Of a DNA stretch of 64,000 nt, positions 44,943 through 53,860 are shown piece after piece. The notes beneath the pieces were generated by a model. The model was not told the origin of the DNA. It saw only the letters and a program-made list of their open reading frames with translations, and did not search any database. Numbering within the stretch: the stretch's first letter is position 1; each line of letters opens with the position of its first letter. The DNA is from Bacteroidota bacterium (GTDB taxonomy: Bacteria; Bacteroidota; Bacteroidia; Bacteroidales; Lentimicrobiaceae): positions 124,001 to 188,000 of the forward strand of contig JAEZDY010000042.1 of NCBI GenBank assembly GCA_023417935.1, read 5' to 3'. Both the position numbers and the translations under genes were made by a program.

Positions 44943-46853
44943 ATGACGCCTGAATCAAATATTCATGAAGTATTGCTCAAATACTGGGGATATTCAAAAT
45001 TCCGGCCTTTTCAGGAAGATATCATAAATTCAATCCTGGATAATAAGGATACATTGGCACTTCTGTCAACTGGAGGTGGCAAGTCGTTATGTTTTCAAGT
45101 TCCAGGTTTAATACTTCCCGGATTAACCCTCGTGATTACCCCCCTAATTGCACTGATGAAGGATCAGGTTGGGCGTTTAAGGAAACACGATATTCCTGCT
45201 GAAGCTATCTATTCCGGAATGTCAGCCAGAGAAACAGAATTTGCATTAAACCATGTATTACATGCAAACGCTAAATTTCTGTACATTTCGCCTGAGCGGC
45301 TTGCATCAGATTACTTCAGGGAAATTTTGCGAAATATCAAATTAAGCCTGATTGTGGTTGACGAGGCACATTGCATTTCGCAATGGGGCTATGATTTCAG
45401 GCCTCCTTATATGAGAATAGCTGAAATCAGACCACTCTTTCCGGATGTTCCGATACTTGCTCTCACTGCTACTGCCACTCCTGAGGTTGTTAAAGATATT
45501 CAGGATAAACTTAATTTCCGGAAGGAGAATGTATTCCAGGGAAGTTTTGAGCGACCAAACCTTACTTATGTTGTCAACAAAGATGAAAATAAGCTGGAAA
45601 CACTTTTAAGGGTTCTTAAAGGTGTTCCCGGACAAGGAATAGTATACGTGCGGAACAGGAAAAAGACCAGAGAAACTGCTGAATACTTAAAGTTTAAAAA
45701 TGTAAGTGCTGATTATTACCATGCCGGTTTACCTGCCAAAGAGCGTGAAAAAAAGCAAAATGACTGGATTAATGGTTATACCCGAATAATTGTTTGTACC
45801 AATGCATTTGGCATGGGCATAGATAAGCCTGATGTTAGAACAGTGGTTCATTTAGATCTGCCTGATTCAGTTGAGGCTTATTTCCAGGAGGCTGGTAGAG
45901 CAGGAAGGGACGGTAAAAAATCGTACGCCGTCTTAATTTATGATGAAGCTGACATATTCGATGCTAAGAGGAATCTGGAGCTGAGTTTTCCGGAAATAGA
46001 GTATATCAGACAAGTATACAGGGCACTTGGCAATTATTATGAGCTAGCTCCAGGAATGGGCAGAGACATGACTTCTGATATGGACATAACCGACTTTGCA
46101 AGCAAGAATAACCTTAAACCGGTACTTGCTTTCAATTCGTTAAAATTTATTGAAAAGGAAGGTTATATCTCGCTTAATGAATCCATGTATACAGCCTCAA
46201 GATTTGTCTTTAATGTGAATAAACAGGAACTTTATAAGTTCCAGGTTGAGAATGCCGGTTATGATATCCTTATTAAAACCATGCAACGCTCATACGGCGG
46301 ATCATTCACTGAACCTGTTCCAGTATATGAAGCGGAGTTGGCACGTCGCCTTGAAACTTCAGAACAAATAATCAGAGACATGCTTAACAGGATGCATGCG
46401 ATAGGAATACTTTCATACTTTCCGGTTAGTGAGAAACCACAGTTAACCTTTGTGAGTGAACTGATAAAAGCTGAAAATCTTACAATATCTCCCGAAAACT
46501 ATAAAAAGAGAAAAGCTGATGCCAATTCGCGGTTAAATTCATTAATTGAGTACGCTACTTCAGTGAATAGGTGCCGAAGCCAAATGCTGATAGGATATTT
46601 TGGCCAAAAGGTTAATAAATGCGGTGTATGTGATATATGCCTTGAGACTAATAAGAATGAACTTAGTGAGCTGGATTTCAAAAGAATTGTTGAGATCATT
46701 AAGCCACTTCTTGAAGTTCATGAAATGACCCTTGGTCAGCTGGTTGATGCATGCGACAATTTCCCACCTTCAAAAGTTATCAAAACCATTTCGTGGCTTA
46801 CTGATAATAAAAAAGTCACTCAATTGAACATTGATCTCTATAAGTGGGCCTAG
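44943..46853 (+). CDS. recQ: RecQ-family ATP-dependent DNA helicase
   Basis: This 3'-5' DNA helicase of 636 residues has motif I STGGGKSLCFQVP, DEAHCISQWGYDFRP, the LTATATPEV motif and QEAGRAGRDGK motif VI. Zinc-cluster cysteines are C544, C560, C563 and C566. The cluster sits about 170 residues later than in E. coli RecQ, with a winged-helix-like segment before it and no visible HRDC domain after it. This is a variant layout that may be lineage typical. A 3-methyladenine glycosylase gene follows 54 bases later. Confidence 0.93.
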   Translation: MTPESNIHEVLLKYWGYSKFRPFQEDIINSILDNKDTLALLSTGGGKSLCFQVPGLILPGLTLVITPLIALMKDQVGRLRKHDIPAEAIYSGMSARETEFALNHVLHANAKFLYISPERLASDYFREILRNIKLSLIVVDEAHCISQWGYDFRPPYMRIAEIRPLFPDVPILALTATATPEVVKDIQDKLNFRKENVFQGSFERPNLTYVVNKDENKLETLLRVLKGVPGQGIVYVRNRKKTRETAEYLKFKNVSADYYHAGLPAKEREKKQNDWINGYTRIIVCTNAFGMGIDKPDVRTVVHLDLPDSVEAYFQEAGRAGRDGKKSYAVLIYDEADIFDAKRNLELSFPEIEYIRQVYRALGNYYELAPGMGRDMTSDMDITDFASKNNLKPVLAFNSLKFIEKEGYISLNESMYTASRFVFNVNKQELYKFQVENAGYDILIKTMQRSYGGSFTEPVPVYEAELARRLETSEQIIRDMLNRMHAIGILSYFPVSEKPQLTFVSELIKAENLTISPENYKKRKADANSRLNSLIEYATSVNRCRSQMLIGYFGQKVNKCGVCDICLETNKNELSELDFKRIVEIIKPLLEVHEMTLGQLVDACDNFPPSKVIKTISWLTDNKKVTQLNIDLYKWA

Positions 46854-46907
46854 TTTTTAAAGACTACAACAAAATTGCATCGTAATTTTTATATCATAGT
46901 AGCACAG

Positions 46908-47525
46908 ATGGTTAATAGTAGAAGGATAGAAAAAGAGTTTTACCTAAGGGACGATGTTGTGGCAATTGCAAAGGAGCTGCTTGGAAAATTGTTAGTTAGC
47001 TTTACTTCCAAACAATTTACAGCAGGCATAATTACTGAAACGGAAGCTTACAACGGGATAATTGACAAGGCATCACATGCTTATGGCAATCGCAGAACCA
47101 AGCGCACTGAAACAATGTACCGTGAAGGGGGCGTTGCCTATGTTTACCTATGTTATGGAATTCATTCGCTGCTAAATGTGGTCACTAATGTTGAAGGTAC
47201 ACCACATGCTGTGCTTATTCGTTCCATTCATCCTATGACTGGAATAGACATCATGGAAAACCGGATAGGCCGGAAGATTAGCCCAAAAGAAGGTGTAGGA
47301 CCAGGAAAAGTTACCAGGCTGCTCAACATCCATTACAAAGATGATGGGGAAGACCTTATAACAGGTGATAAGATATGGATTGAAGATTTTGGAATGGTAA
47401 TTCCGGAAAGCAATATTATTACCACTACACGTATAGGCGTTGACTACGCTGAAGAAGATGCCCTTCTACCTTACAGGTTTCTCGTCAACAGAGAGCAAAT
47501 ATTGGGGTTTAAACAAAGTTTTTAA
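46908..47525 (+). CDS. DNA-3-methyladenine glycosylase (AAG/MPG family)
   Basis: This monofunctional base-excision enzyme of 205 residues removes alkylated purines. The MPG fold is evident: LGKLLVSF near the start, TETEAYNGIIDKASHAYGNRRTKR, the catalytic region YVYLCYGIHSLLNVV, and GVGPGKVTRLLNI. I preferred the ATG at 46908 (MVNSRRIEKEF) over an in-frame TTG at 46875. It may share a transcript with recQ. Confidence 0.93.
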   Translation: MVNSRRIEKEFYLRDDVVAIAKELLGKLLVSFTSKQFTAGIITETEAYNGIIDKASHAYGNRRTKRTETMYREGGVAYVYLCYGIHSLLNVVTNVEGTPHAVLIRSIHPMTGIDIMENRIGRKISPKEGVGPGKVTRLLNIHYKDDGEDLITGDKIWIEDFGMVIPESNIITTTRIGVDYAEEDALLPYRFLVNREQILGFKQSF

Positions 47526-47563
47526 TTTGGGAACCGTAATATTGACTTTTTGGTTCTAATAAA

Positions 47564-47595
47564 ATAGGAGGAACCTTTTTAATTGTTCCTCCTAT
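47564..47595 (-). terminator. Terminator after the HU gene
   Basis: A perfect 11-bp stem ATAGGAGGAAC/GTTCCTCCTAT with a 10-base loop lies 28 bases after the HU stop. On the minus strand it is followed by a T-rich run. Confidence 0.7.
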
Positions 47596-47623
47596 CAAAC
47601 CTTAATTGCAGTTACTTAGGCAG

Positions 47624-47896
47624 TTACTTTACGTTCTTTGAAAGTTCAGTGCCTGGTTTAAATTTAACAACCTTCTTAGCAGCAATCTTGATTTCTTTAC
47701 CGGTTTGTGGATTACGGCCTTTACGAGCAGCACGTTTTGAAACCGAAAATGAACCGAAACCTACGAGAGCAACCCTGTCGCCCTTCTTTAATGTTTTTGA
47801 AGTTGCAGATACAAAAGCGTCCAATGCCTTTTTTGAGTCAGCTTTGGTAAGACCTGATTCTGCTGCCATGGCAACGATTAATTCTTGTTTGTTCAT
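47624..47896 (-). CDS. hup: HU-family DNA-binding protein
   Basis: This nucleoid protein of 90 residues has KQELIVAMAAESGLTKADSKKALDAF at the N-terminus, the signature region GFGSFSVSKRAARKGRNPQTGK, and the DNA-binding arm. The length and fold are those of canonical HU. A strong promoter with 19-base spacing lies upstream. Confidence 0.96.
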   Translation of the reverse strand: MNKQELIVAMAAESGLTKADSKKALDAFVSATSKTLKKGDRVALVGFGSFSVSKRAARKGRNPQTGKEIKIAAKKVVKFKPGTELSKNVK

Positions 47897-47939
47897 TTTT
47901 ACCAGTTTTAAGATTAATATTATGTTGGATAACCTAAGG

Positions 47940-47969
47940 CAAATATAATCTATTTCTGAGCAAAATCAA
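47940..47969 (-). promoter_or_regulatory. Promoter of the HU gene
   Basis: On the minus strand TTG (47967-47969), 19 bases, then TATATTTG (47940-47947) followed by C: a near-ideal Bacteroidota promoter, 43 bases before the ATG. Confidence 0.6.
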
Positions 47970-48045
47970 GCGTTTTGGCAAAAAACATATAAAAAAGTTA
48001 ATAAAATAGCTGGTTTGTTGATAACTTTGGCAAAAAAAGTGAGGA

Positions 48046-48065
48046 AAATTGGTGCTTTTAGCACC
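48046..48065 (-). terminator. Weak terminator candidate after fmt
   Basis: GGTGCT/AGCACC pairs with a 3-base loop (48051-48056 and 48060-48065); on the minus strand AATTTT follows. It lies 42 bases after the fmt stop. Confidence 0.4.
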
Positions 48066-48106
48066 TCTGTTGTTTTTAATCGTCCCTAACAATTACTCAA
48101 AAAGCA

Positions 48107-49120
48107 TCAAATAAAACGGGAAAATTCACTCCTATATCCCCTTAAGAACTCAATTGACGCCATAATTTTCTTTCCAACTGGCTGAATTTTTAGTAATTCA
48201 ATGTACTCATCCTGGCATGCTATTAAGAAACGACCTTCCTTAATTATGATAGTTCCGGGTAATTCTTCGGAGGTGATACCTGTTAAACTTGTTTTAATCA
48301 CTTTTAACTCCTTTATTATTTCATTGGTTAGCATTTCACCAAAGGCACCTGGATAGGGGCTTAAACCTCTTATAAAGTTATGTATGGTTAATGCCGGTTG
48401 ATGCCAATTGATCTTGCAATCATTCCTGAAGATTTTTGGAGCGCTCTTTAGTGGTCCTGATATTTGTGGAATGTTTTTAAGTCCTGAATTATCTGTAATT
48501 CCATTCACTATTAATCCGGAAGCAATTTCATCCTGGTCAATTACAGCATAGCTCTTATTAAAAATAGCATCTACGGTTTCAATAACAACCTCTGAGCCAA
48601 GAGTTTTCAACCTGTCATGTAATTCTCCGGCTGTTTCATCAGCCCCAATCCCGATAGCCCGCTGTTTGATAATACTTCCTTTGTCAATTTCATCATTCAG
48701 GAAAAAAGTAGTTACTCCGGTCACTTCCTCACCATTAATAATAGCGTGATTGATTGGAGCAGCTCCGCGATATTGCGGTAGCAGTGATGCATGAAGATTG
48801 AAGCATCCTAATGGTGGCATTTTCCAAACTGATTCAGGCAATTTCCGGAAAGCTACAACAATAAAAAGATCGGCATTAAATTCTTTTAGTTTGGTTAAAA
48901 ACTCAGGATCTGAGAGTTTGAGTGGTTGTAGAACCGGGATGTTGTTTTCTACTGCAAAATCTTTAACAGGGGAGGAGTGCAATCTTAATCCCCTGCCTGA
49001 CGGTTTATCAGCAACAGTAACTACTGCTGCAATATTGTAATTGTTGTCAACGAGTTTCTGCAAAGGTGCTATTGCAAACTCAGGGGTCCCCATATAAATA
49101 ATGGAAGGTTTATGCTTCAT
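48107..49120 (-). CDS. fmt: Methionyl-tRNA formyltransferase
   Basis: Fmt formylates initiator Met-tRNA. The 337-residue protein has IIYMGTPEFAIAPLQ at the N-terminus, the folate-binding NLHASLLPQYRGAAPINHAI (catalytic N/H/D set), and a C-terminal OB-like domain with GLSPYPGAF. Slightly longer than E. coli Fmt. It lies downstream of the TPR protein gene, separated by a terminator. Confidence 0.96.
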   Translation of the reverse strand: MKHKPSIIYMGTPEFAIAPLQKLVDNNYNIAAVVTVADKPSGRGLRLHSSPVKDFAVENNIPVLQPLKLSDPEFLTKLKEFNADLFIVVAFRKLPESVWKMPPLGCFNLHASLLPQYRGAAPINHAIINGEEVTGVTTFFLNDEIDKGSIIKQRAIGIGADETAGELHDRLKTLGSEVVIETVDAIFNKSYAVIDQDEIASGLIVNGITDNSGLKNIPQISGPLKSAPKIFRNDCKINWHQPALTIHNFIRGLSPYPGAFGEMLTNEIIKELKVIKTSLTGITSEELPGTIIIKEGRFLIACQDEYIELLKIQPVGKKIMASIEFLRGYRSEFSRFI

Positions 49121-49134
49121 TTTAAGAGTATAAT

Positions 49135-49164
49135 GAAAACACCCGGAATACCATCCCGGGTGTT
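49135..49164 (-). terminator. Terminator between the TPR gene and fmt
   Basis: A perfect 9-bp stem AACACCCGG/CCGGGTGTT with a 9-base loop is followed on the minus strand by TTTT, 20 bases after the TPR gene stop. Confidence 0.7.
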
Positions 49165-49183
49165 CACTTCTTTACTTTTCAAT

Positions 49184-49864
49184 TTACAAGCCTTTAAGGC
49201 GGGTAATATGTTTTTCAATATCACGAGCTTCAGCACTGCGTGGATATTCAGTTTTTATTTTATTATACGCTTCGAGTGCTTTATCTTTTTTGCCTGCATC
49301 CTCATAAGCCCATGCTGCTTTCTGCAAGAATACGGGTGTAGTGAATTCATTCTCGAAAGTATTGGCCGCTTCTGTATATTGACTTGCCGCTTCTTCATTC
49401 TTACCTAGTTCCATATAAGCATCGCCAATTGCACCTTTTGCCATAGGAGCCAGCATAACATCCTTAGTCTTGAACTTTTTTAGATGATCTATTGCTTCTT
49501 GAAATTGTCCCTGATTCAGATAAATAATGCCAGTATAATAATGGGCAAGTTTTGCTGATTTAGTCATTCCATAATCATCAATAATTGCAAGGAAGCCTGG
49601 ATATTGACCATCACCATTAAGTGCTAAACGGAGTGAATCCTGCTCAAAGTACCTTTCAGCCATGAACATTTGTGACTGTGCTTCTTTTTCCCGTGGATCA
49701 AGAATGAATTTCTGAAATCCAAAATAACCTAGAATTATTAATGCAATAGTCCCGAGTATGATAACCAGTAGTTTCTGATTTTTTTCAATAAATAATTCGG
49801 ATTTACTCAGGGCCTCTTCTACGGCCATGATTTTTTCTTCAGTGTTGTCTGACTTCTTTGCCAT
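49184..49864 (-). CDS. Membrane-anchored tetratricopeptide-repeat protein
   Basis: This 226-residue protein has a short cytoplasmic N-terminus, one membrane helix (LLVIILGTIALIILGYFGF) and a C-terminal domain of TPR repeats (AHYYTGIIYLNQGQFQEAIDHL; AKGAIGDAYMELGKNEEAASQY). The layout resembles YfgM-type ancillary proteins of the secretion or envelope machinery, but the role is unproven. A TACTTTTG promoter box lies 20 bases before the ATG. Confidence 0.85.
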   Translation of the reverse strand: MAKKSDNTEEKIMAVEEALSKSELFIEKNQKLLVIILGTIALIILGYFGFQKFILDPREKEAQSQMFMAERYFEQDSLRLALNGDGQYPGFLAIIDDYGMTKSAKLAHYYTGIIYLNQGQFQEAIDHLKKFKTKDVMLAPMAKGAIGDAYMELGKNEEAASQYTEAANTFENEFTTPVFLQKAAWAYEDAGKKDKALEAYNKIKTEYPRSAEARDIEKHITRLKGL

Positions 49865-49884
49865 TGATGTTTTAATTTGATGCG

Positions 49885-49892
49885 CAAAAGTA
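49885..49892 (-). promoter_or_regulatory. -7 box upstream of the TPR gene
   Basis: TACTTTTG followed by C on the minus strand lies 20 bases before the ATG. Confidence 0.45.
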
Positions 49893-50025
49893 ATATTTTT
49901 TTTAATTCAGCAACAGGGTAATATGTGGTTTGATAGAAGAATTAAAATCAGTATTTGGTTTCTATGAGGACTTTTTCGTATATTTACAGCAATGAACATC
50001 AATCACCCTTAAAATATATTCAGAT

Positions 50026-50229
50026 ATGGGCAAAGGAGATAAAAAAACCAAAAGAGGTAAGATCATTTTGGGATCATTTGGTGTCAGGAGGCACAGGAAT
50101 AAGAGCGGCAACCCTGCAAGACCTAAGGTTGTAGAACCGGTACAAGACGAAGTACATGAAGATGTACAGAAAGAAACCAAGGTAAAACCTAAAGGCAAAA
50201 CTGTTAAGAAAACGAAGGAAGTTGAATAA
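50026..50229 (+). CDS. 30S ribosomal protein THX (bTHX)
   Basis: This small basic ribosomal protein of 67 residues begins MGKGDKKTKRGKIILGSFGV, the hallmark of THX, which sits in the head of the small subunit. A lysine- and glutamate-rich tail of about 30 residues follows the core. A rho-independent terminator lies right after the stop, so it is a one-gene transcript. Small size and composition agree with the family. Confidence 0.9.
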   Translation: MGKGDKKTKRGKIILGSFGVRRHRNKSGNPARPKVVEPVQDEVHEDVQKETKVKPKGKTVKKTKEVE

Positions 50230-50236
50230 TCAATAG

Positions 50237-50265
50237 AATCCGGTGAATCACCGGATTTCTTTTTT
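50237..50265 (+). terminator. Terminator after the THX gene
   Basis: AATCCGGTGA/TCACCGGATT forms a compact hairpin followed by a T-rich tract, eight bases after the stop. Confidence 0.8.
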
Positions 50266-51645
50266 CTAAGATGACTGTTCATTTACGAGTTCCTTGAAAC
50301 GCCTTCCTCTTTCTTCAAAATTCTTGAATTCATTATAGCTCGAAGCAGCAGGTGATAAGAGACATATGCCTCCTGATGGGGTTAAACTGACTGCCTTCTT
50401 AACCGCCTCATCAAATTTGTCGAAATGGAACGCCTGAAGTTGAATGCTGCTGCTCATGATAAGTTCATAAATATGAAGCCCTGCTGGTCCGGTAGTAACC
50501 ACATGATGCACATTCCCTTTGTGAAGGTACTCTATTAGTTCAGAATAATCAATGCCCCGGTTAAAGCCCCCAAGTATCAATGTGTCAATGGGTTTCAGTG
50601 ATTCAATACCTGCTATTGCTGATTCAGGAATAGTAGAAATTGAATCATTGTAGTATTTAACATTTCTAAATGTTCCCACATATTCAAGCCTGTGCTCCAA
50701 AGGTAAGAATGAGCTGATAGCCTCTTCAATCATTGCTGTGGGCACATCTAATAATGCAGCGGCCGCAGCTGCTACTATAGCATTATTGCGGTTATGCTCC
50801 CCGGTAAGTTGTGACTGGAAATTTACAGGTAAAATTTTTCTGCTGAATTTTGAAGTGGTTAAAATAATCTCTTTTCCTTTAACCTTTATGCCGTTCCCAT
50901 CAATATCAGTAAAACTAAGCGGTAATTTTTCTCCGTTTGGCGGATAGTAATTAACAAGTTCGCTTACTTGCTTATCAGAAGCGTTATAAATAAAAAAGTC
51001 TTCAGGTTGCTGAAATCGGGCTATATTGTACTTAGCAAGTTTATAAGCATTATAGGAGTCATAATGGTCAAGGTGCTCCTGGAATATATTAAGAAGAATA
51101 CTGATTCCAGGAGAGCTTTGTATGTTTTGTAGTTGGTGCGATGAAAGCTCGCATACAATCTTTGTATCTGATGATATCTCTCCAATGAGGTCAAAAAGGG
51201 GAATTCCAATATTTCCACCAAATATTACATCAGATGAATTTGTTCTTAGAATGTGATAAAGTAAACTGCTTGTAGTACTTTTCCCTTTTGTACCTGTGAT
51301 GCCAATAACCTGATTTTTGTAAAAATTCAGGAATAACCCGGTTTGTGAAGTGATAGCTTCTACATTAGATTTATTTGAGTTTTGATCAAGTGAAATACCT
51401 GGCGATTTAATAACAATATCAAATTTTTCAATATCCTTTAGATAGTCTTTGCCTGATTGCAACGTGGGAAATAGTGATTTAATAATGAGGTCGTCATTAA
51501 AAACAGCGCTGTTTTTGTCTGCCACAGTAATGTGATCAGTCGGTATGATTTCACTAAGAAGTTTTAAAGTTGACCGGCCTTCGCGTCCGTAACCTAGAAT
51601 CAGGACTTTTTTATTACTAAGCAATGAATTGAGATATTCCTTCAT
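50266..51645 (-). CDS. murD: MurD-type ligase, probably UDP-MurNAc-L-Ala--L-Glu ligase (MurD2)
   Basis: This Mur ligase adds glutamate to UDP-MurNAc-L-Ala. Of its 459 residues, the N-terminal Rossmann segment is LILGYGREGRS, the ATP loop GTKGKST is at 118-124, and GEHNRNNAIVAAAA is in the central domain. In the C-terminal domain the usual NDSKATN is replaced by N333-DSIST, and the lysine of GGDGK by R363 (GGFNRG). E. coli K319 and K348 contact D-Glu carboxylates, and both are changed here, while S436 and F443 (E. coli S415, F422) are kept. With MurL encoded 20 bases upstream, it most likely ligates L-Glu. A standard MurD cannot be excluded. Confidence 0.85.
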   Translation of the reverse strand: MKEYLNSLLSNKKVLILGYGREGRSTLKLLSEIIPTDHITVADKNSAVFNDDLIIKSLFPTLQSGKDYLKDIEKFDIVIKSPGISLDQNSNKSNVEAITSQTGLFLNFYKNQVIGITGTKGKSTTSSLLYHILRTNSSDVIFGGNIGIPLFDLIGEISSDTKIVCELSSHQLQNIQSSPGISILLNIFQEHLDHYDSYNAYKLAKYNIARFQQPEDFFIYNASDKQVSELVNYYPPNGEKLPLSFTDIDGNGIKVKGKEIILTTSKFSRKILPVNFQSQLTGEHNRNNAIVAAAAAALLDVPTAMIEEAISSFLPLEHRLEYVGTFRNVKYYNDSISTIPESAIAGIESLKPIDTLILGGFNRGIDYSELIEYLHKGNVHHVVTTGPAGLHIYELIMSSSIQLQAFHFDKFDEAVKKAVSLTPSGGICLLSPAASSYNEFKNFEERGRRFKELVNEQSS

Positions 51646-51665
51646 TTTCCTTTTTTGATATGCCG

Positions 51666-53096
51666 TTAACTTAAGTTACCAGTAGTGTTTAAATTCAAGC
51701 CTTCTAACAGGATACTCAATTGTTCTTTATTAAGAAAATGCTCTGTTTTGTCAGGTGAATGGAGATTAGTTGAATTTATATCATCATCTATAAGATGGAC
51801 ACCTTGTTTGAATTTATGCTTAAACCTCTTTACAAGTAGTGGGCTGGAATCTGAATTTTCATCATCTGAGTTGTTTTCATTCTTAACAATCATAAGCATT
51901 GCAGTCTGCACATCCAGGAGTGTTCCGACACATTCAAATGGTTTAATTGCCGAAAACCCAGTCAATTCATCAAAATACTTTATGTTGTGCTGGTTGGTAA
52001 GCATGGGCTGCCCAATAATGTTATCGGCATATTTAATTCCCTTGAATGCTGAGAGCATAATATGGGTAAACAAACATTTAGGGCAACTTCCACACCAGGA
52101 ATCAGTTTTGCTACCTACATTGCAACTCTTGAATACTTGATGGTACTTGTCCAAACCTGCAAATACAGAAACTATTTGCAGTTCATTAAAAGGCCTTAAG
52201 AAGCTGAAGTAGTTCATATTATTATTAATATACTCAGCGGTGTATTGCCTGAAGTTTTGCTCAAACTCCACTGACTTTGAGTACTGATGGTTAATGTCAG
52301 TACCAGGAATTGTTGCTTCATTTGCACTTGATTCATTAGAGAGGGCTATGTGTTTATAGCCTGTAAATGCAGATGCAAGTAATGTATAAAAAGCCAACAT
52401 GGCTGAGAATGGAGTGTGCCCATTAAGAAACCCCCTTCCATTTAATTTCAATAGTAAAGGGTCAATTGTTCGATCAATTATAATAACATCATCAGTTTGC
52501 AAACCTCCTGCTATTACGGTCTTTAATGTTGCACCCCGGGGGTTCATGATAAGTGGATGTACCTTTTTGACTCCTCTCATTAATAATTCAAGAGTAACAG
52601 CTGAATCTTTACCACCACCTATAGGAACAATATATTCATCAAGGAAGTTATTAGAATCATCACGATAATAGTGCTTCCCTTCTGAAACTATATTTACAAA
52701 GTCAGCATAGTTGACGTCTATTGAGTTGAGATAGAAAAACTCACCAAGTCCTTTGTAATATAGGTTTTTCCACCATTCCACCTGAGTTTCTGAGAGAGTA
52801 CCCGCTTTAATAATTATTGTTGGGGAGCAGGTAGCTTTCCAATAACTTATAAGTTCAATCATCCCAATTTGAAATATAATATTTTCAATAAGAGGGAGTA
52901 CTATTTCCCTGTTTTGGGGAATATTTGATACCGAAATTGAGGAAAAAGGCCTGAAAATTATATTCTGATCAGTGATGAATTCGAATCCGAAATTAATTTT
53001 ATTGCCCGAAAAAGAATAATGAAAGCTATTATAAATAAATATTGGATACTCTTTTCTAAATTTGGTATAGCTTTCCTTATTATCACCTTTTGACAT
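51666..53096 (-). CDS. murL: UDP-MurNAc-L-Ala-L-Glu epimerase (MurL)
   Basis: MurL epimerises the terminal L-Glu of UDP-MurNAc-L-Ala-L-Glu to D-Glu, an ATP-requiring route first shown in Xanthomonas that replaces free D-Glu from glutamate racemase. The protein of 476 residues has a beta-rich N-terminal region, an ATP-pyrophosphatase-like loop PIGGGKDS (158-165), SNESSANEATIPGTDINHQYS (253 onward, the family block, longer than quoted), and cysteines C325, C335, C338 and C341 (SWCGSCPKC). It forms an operon with the MurD2-like gene (20-base gap). Family assignment is by recalled motifs; activity is inferred. Confidence 0.85.
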   Translation of the reverse strand: MSKGDNKESYTKFRKEYPIFIYNSFHYSFSGNKINFGFEFITDQNIIFRPFSSISVSNIPQNREIVLPLIENIIFQIGMIELISYWKATCSPTIIIKAGTLSETQVEWWKNLYYKGLGEFFYLNSIDVNYADFVNIVSEGKHYYRDDSNNFLDEYIVPIGGGKDSAVTLELLMRGVKKVHPLIMNPRGATLKTVIAGGLQTDDVIIIDRTIDPLLLKLNGRGFLNGHTPFSAMLAFYTLLASAFTGYKHIALSNESSANEATIPGTDINHQYSKSVEFEQNFRQYTAEYINNNMNYFSFLRPFNELQIVSVFAGLDKYHQVFKSCNVGSKTDSWCGSCPKCLFTHIMLSAFKGIKYADNIIGQPMLTNQHNIKYFDELTGFSAIKPFECVGTLLDVQTAMLMIVKNENNSDDENSDSSPLLVKRFKHKFKQGVHLIDDDINSTNLHSPDKTEHFLNKEQLSILLEGLNLNTTGNLS

Positions 53097-53140
53097 AAAG
53101 TGTGGTATAAAATTTGTTCTCAGTAATCAGCACTAGAGCG

Positions 53141-53148
53141 CAAAATTA
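53141..53148 (-). promoter_or_regulatory. -7 box upstream of murL
   Basis: TAATTTTG followed by C on the minus strand lies 44 bases before the murL ATG and would drive murL-murD. Confidence 0.45.
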
Positions 53149-53260
53149 GTGAATTTGACATGTAAATGATCACACTCACTATTATAGTAACTGGTTGTTC
53201 ATTGAAATAAGCTAATGAAATAATCCAATTCACTGCCCTCGGGCATTTATTCAAGTAGTT

Positions 53261-53824
53261 ATGGAATCATCAAAAATAAAACCAAATACCGGACGAATAC
53301 TAATTTCAGTTCCATTTATGCAAGATTTCTATTTCAAAAAATCTGTAGTATTGTTGGCTGAACATAGTGATGAAGGATCTTTTGGGATAATCATAAATAA
53401 ACCGGTAGAAGTAAAACTGAAGGACATAGCCTCAGAATTTGACGATTTTGATGCCCCTGTTTTTTTAGGTGGCCCTGTAAAAACTGACAGCTTGTTTTTT
53501 ATTCACACACGCCCTGACCTGATTGACGAAGGTATTGCTATACTCGATGGTTTATATTGGGGTGGCAATATAGATACGGTTAAGCGATTAATCAAAAGTG
53601 GTAAGCTAAAGAAAACTGAGATACGCTTTTTTATAGGATACTCTGGTTGGATAGCTAACCAGTTAAACAAAGAACTGGAAGAAAAATCATGGGTAGTTTC
53701 GCTTACTAATCCATCCCAGGTTTTCAGAAGTAATCCTTCAGAACTTTGGTCGTTGACACTGAAAAAATTGGGTAAGGAATATAAATTTTGGGTAGTTTAT
53801 CCACCTGATCCTTCGTATAACTAA
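53261..53824 (+). CDS. YqgE/AlgH family protein
   Basis: This 187-residue protein of the DUF179 family has GRILISVPFMQDFYFKKSVVLL and GIIINKPV near the N-terminus. FLGGPVKTDSLFFIHT and FIGYSGWIANQL, the latter with the conserved GYSGW motif, follow. The molecular function of the family is not established. It is convergent with the rhomboid gene. Confidence 0.92.
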   Translation: MESSKIKPNTGRILISVPFMQDFYFKKSVVLLAEHSDEGSFGIIINKPVEVKLKDIASEFDDFDAPVFLGGPVKTDSLFFIHTRPDLIDEGIAILDGLYWGGNIDTVKRLIKSGKLKKTEIRFFIGYSGWIANQLNKELEEKSWVVSLTNPSQVFRSNPSELWSLTLKKLGKEYKFWVVYPPDPSYN

Positions 53825-53860
53825 TATTTACATAAAGTTATAACGAATATTTACATAAAG
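53823..53860. repeat. 15-base direct repeat at the end of the rhomboid gene
   Basis: AATATTTACATAAAG occurs exactly at 53823-53837 and 53846-53860 with 23-base spacing. The second copy includes the last codons of the rhomboid gene, so a small duplication formed its 3' end. Confidence 0.6.
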
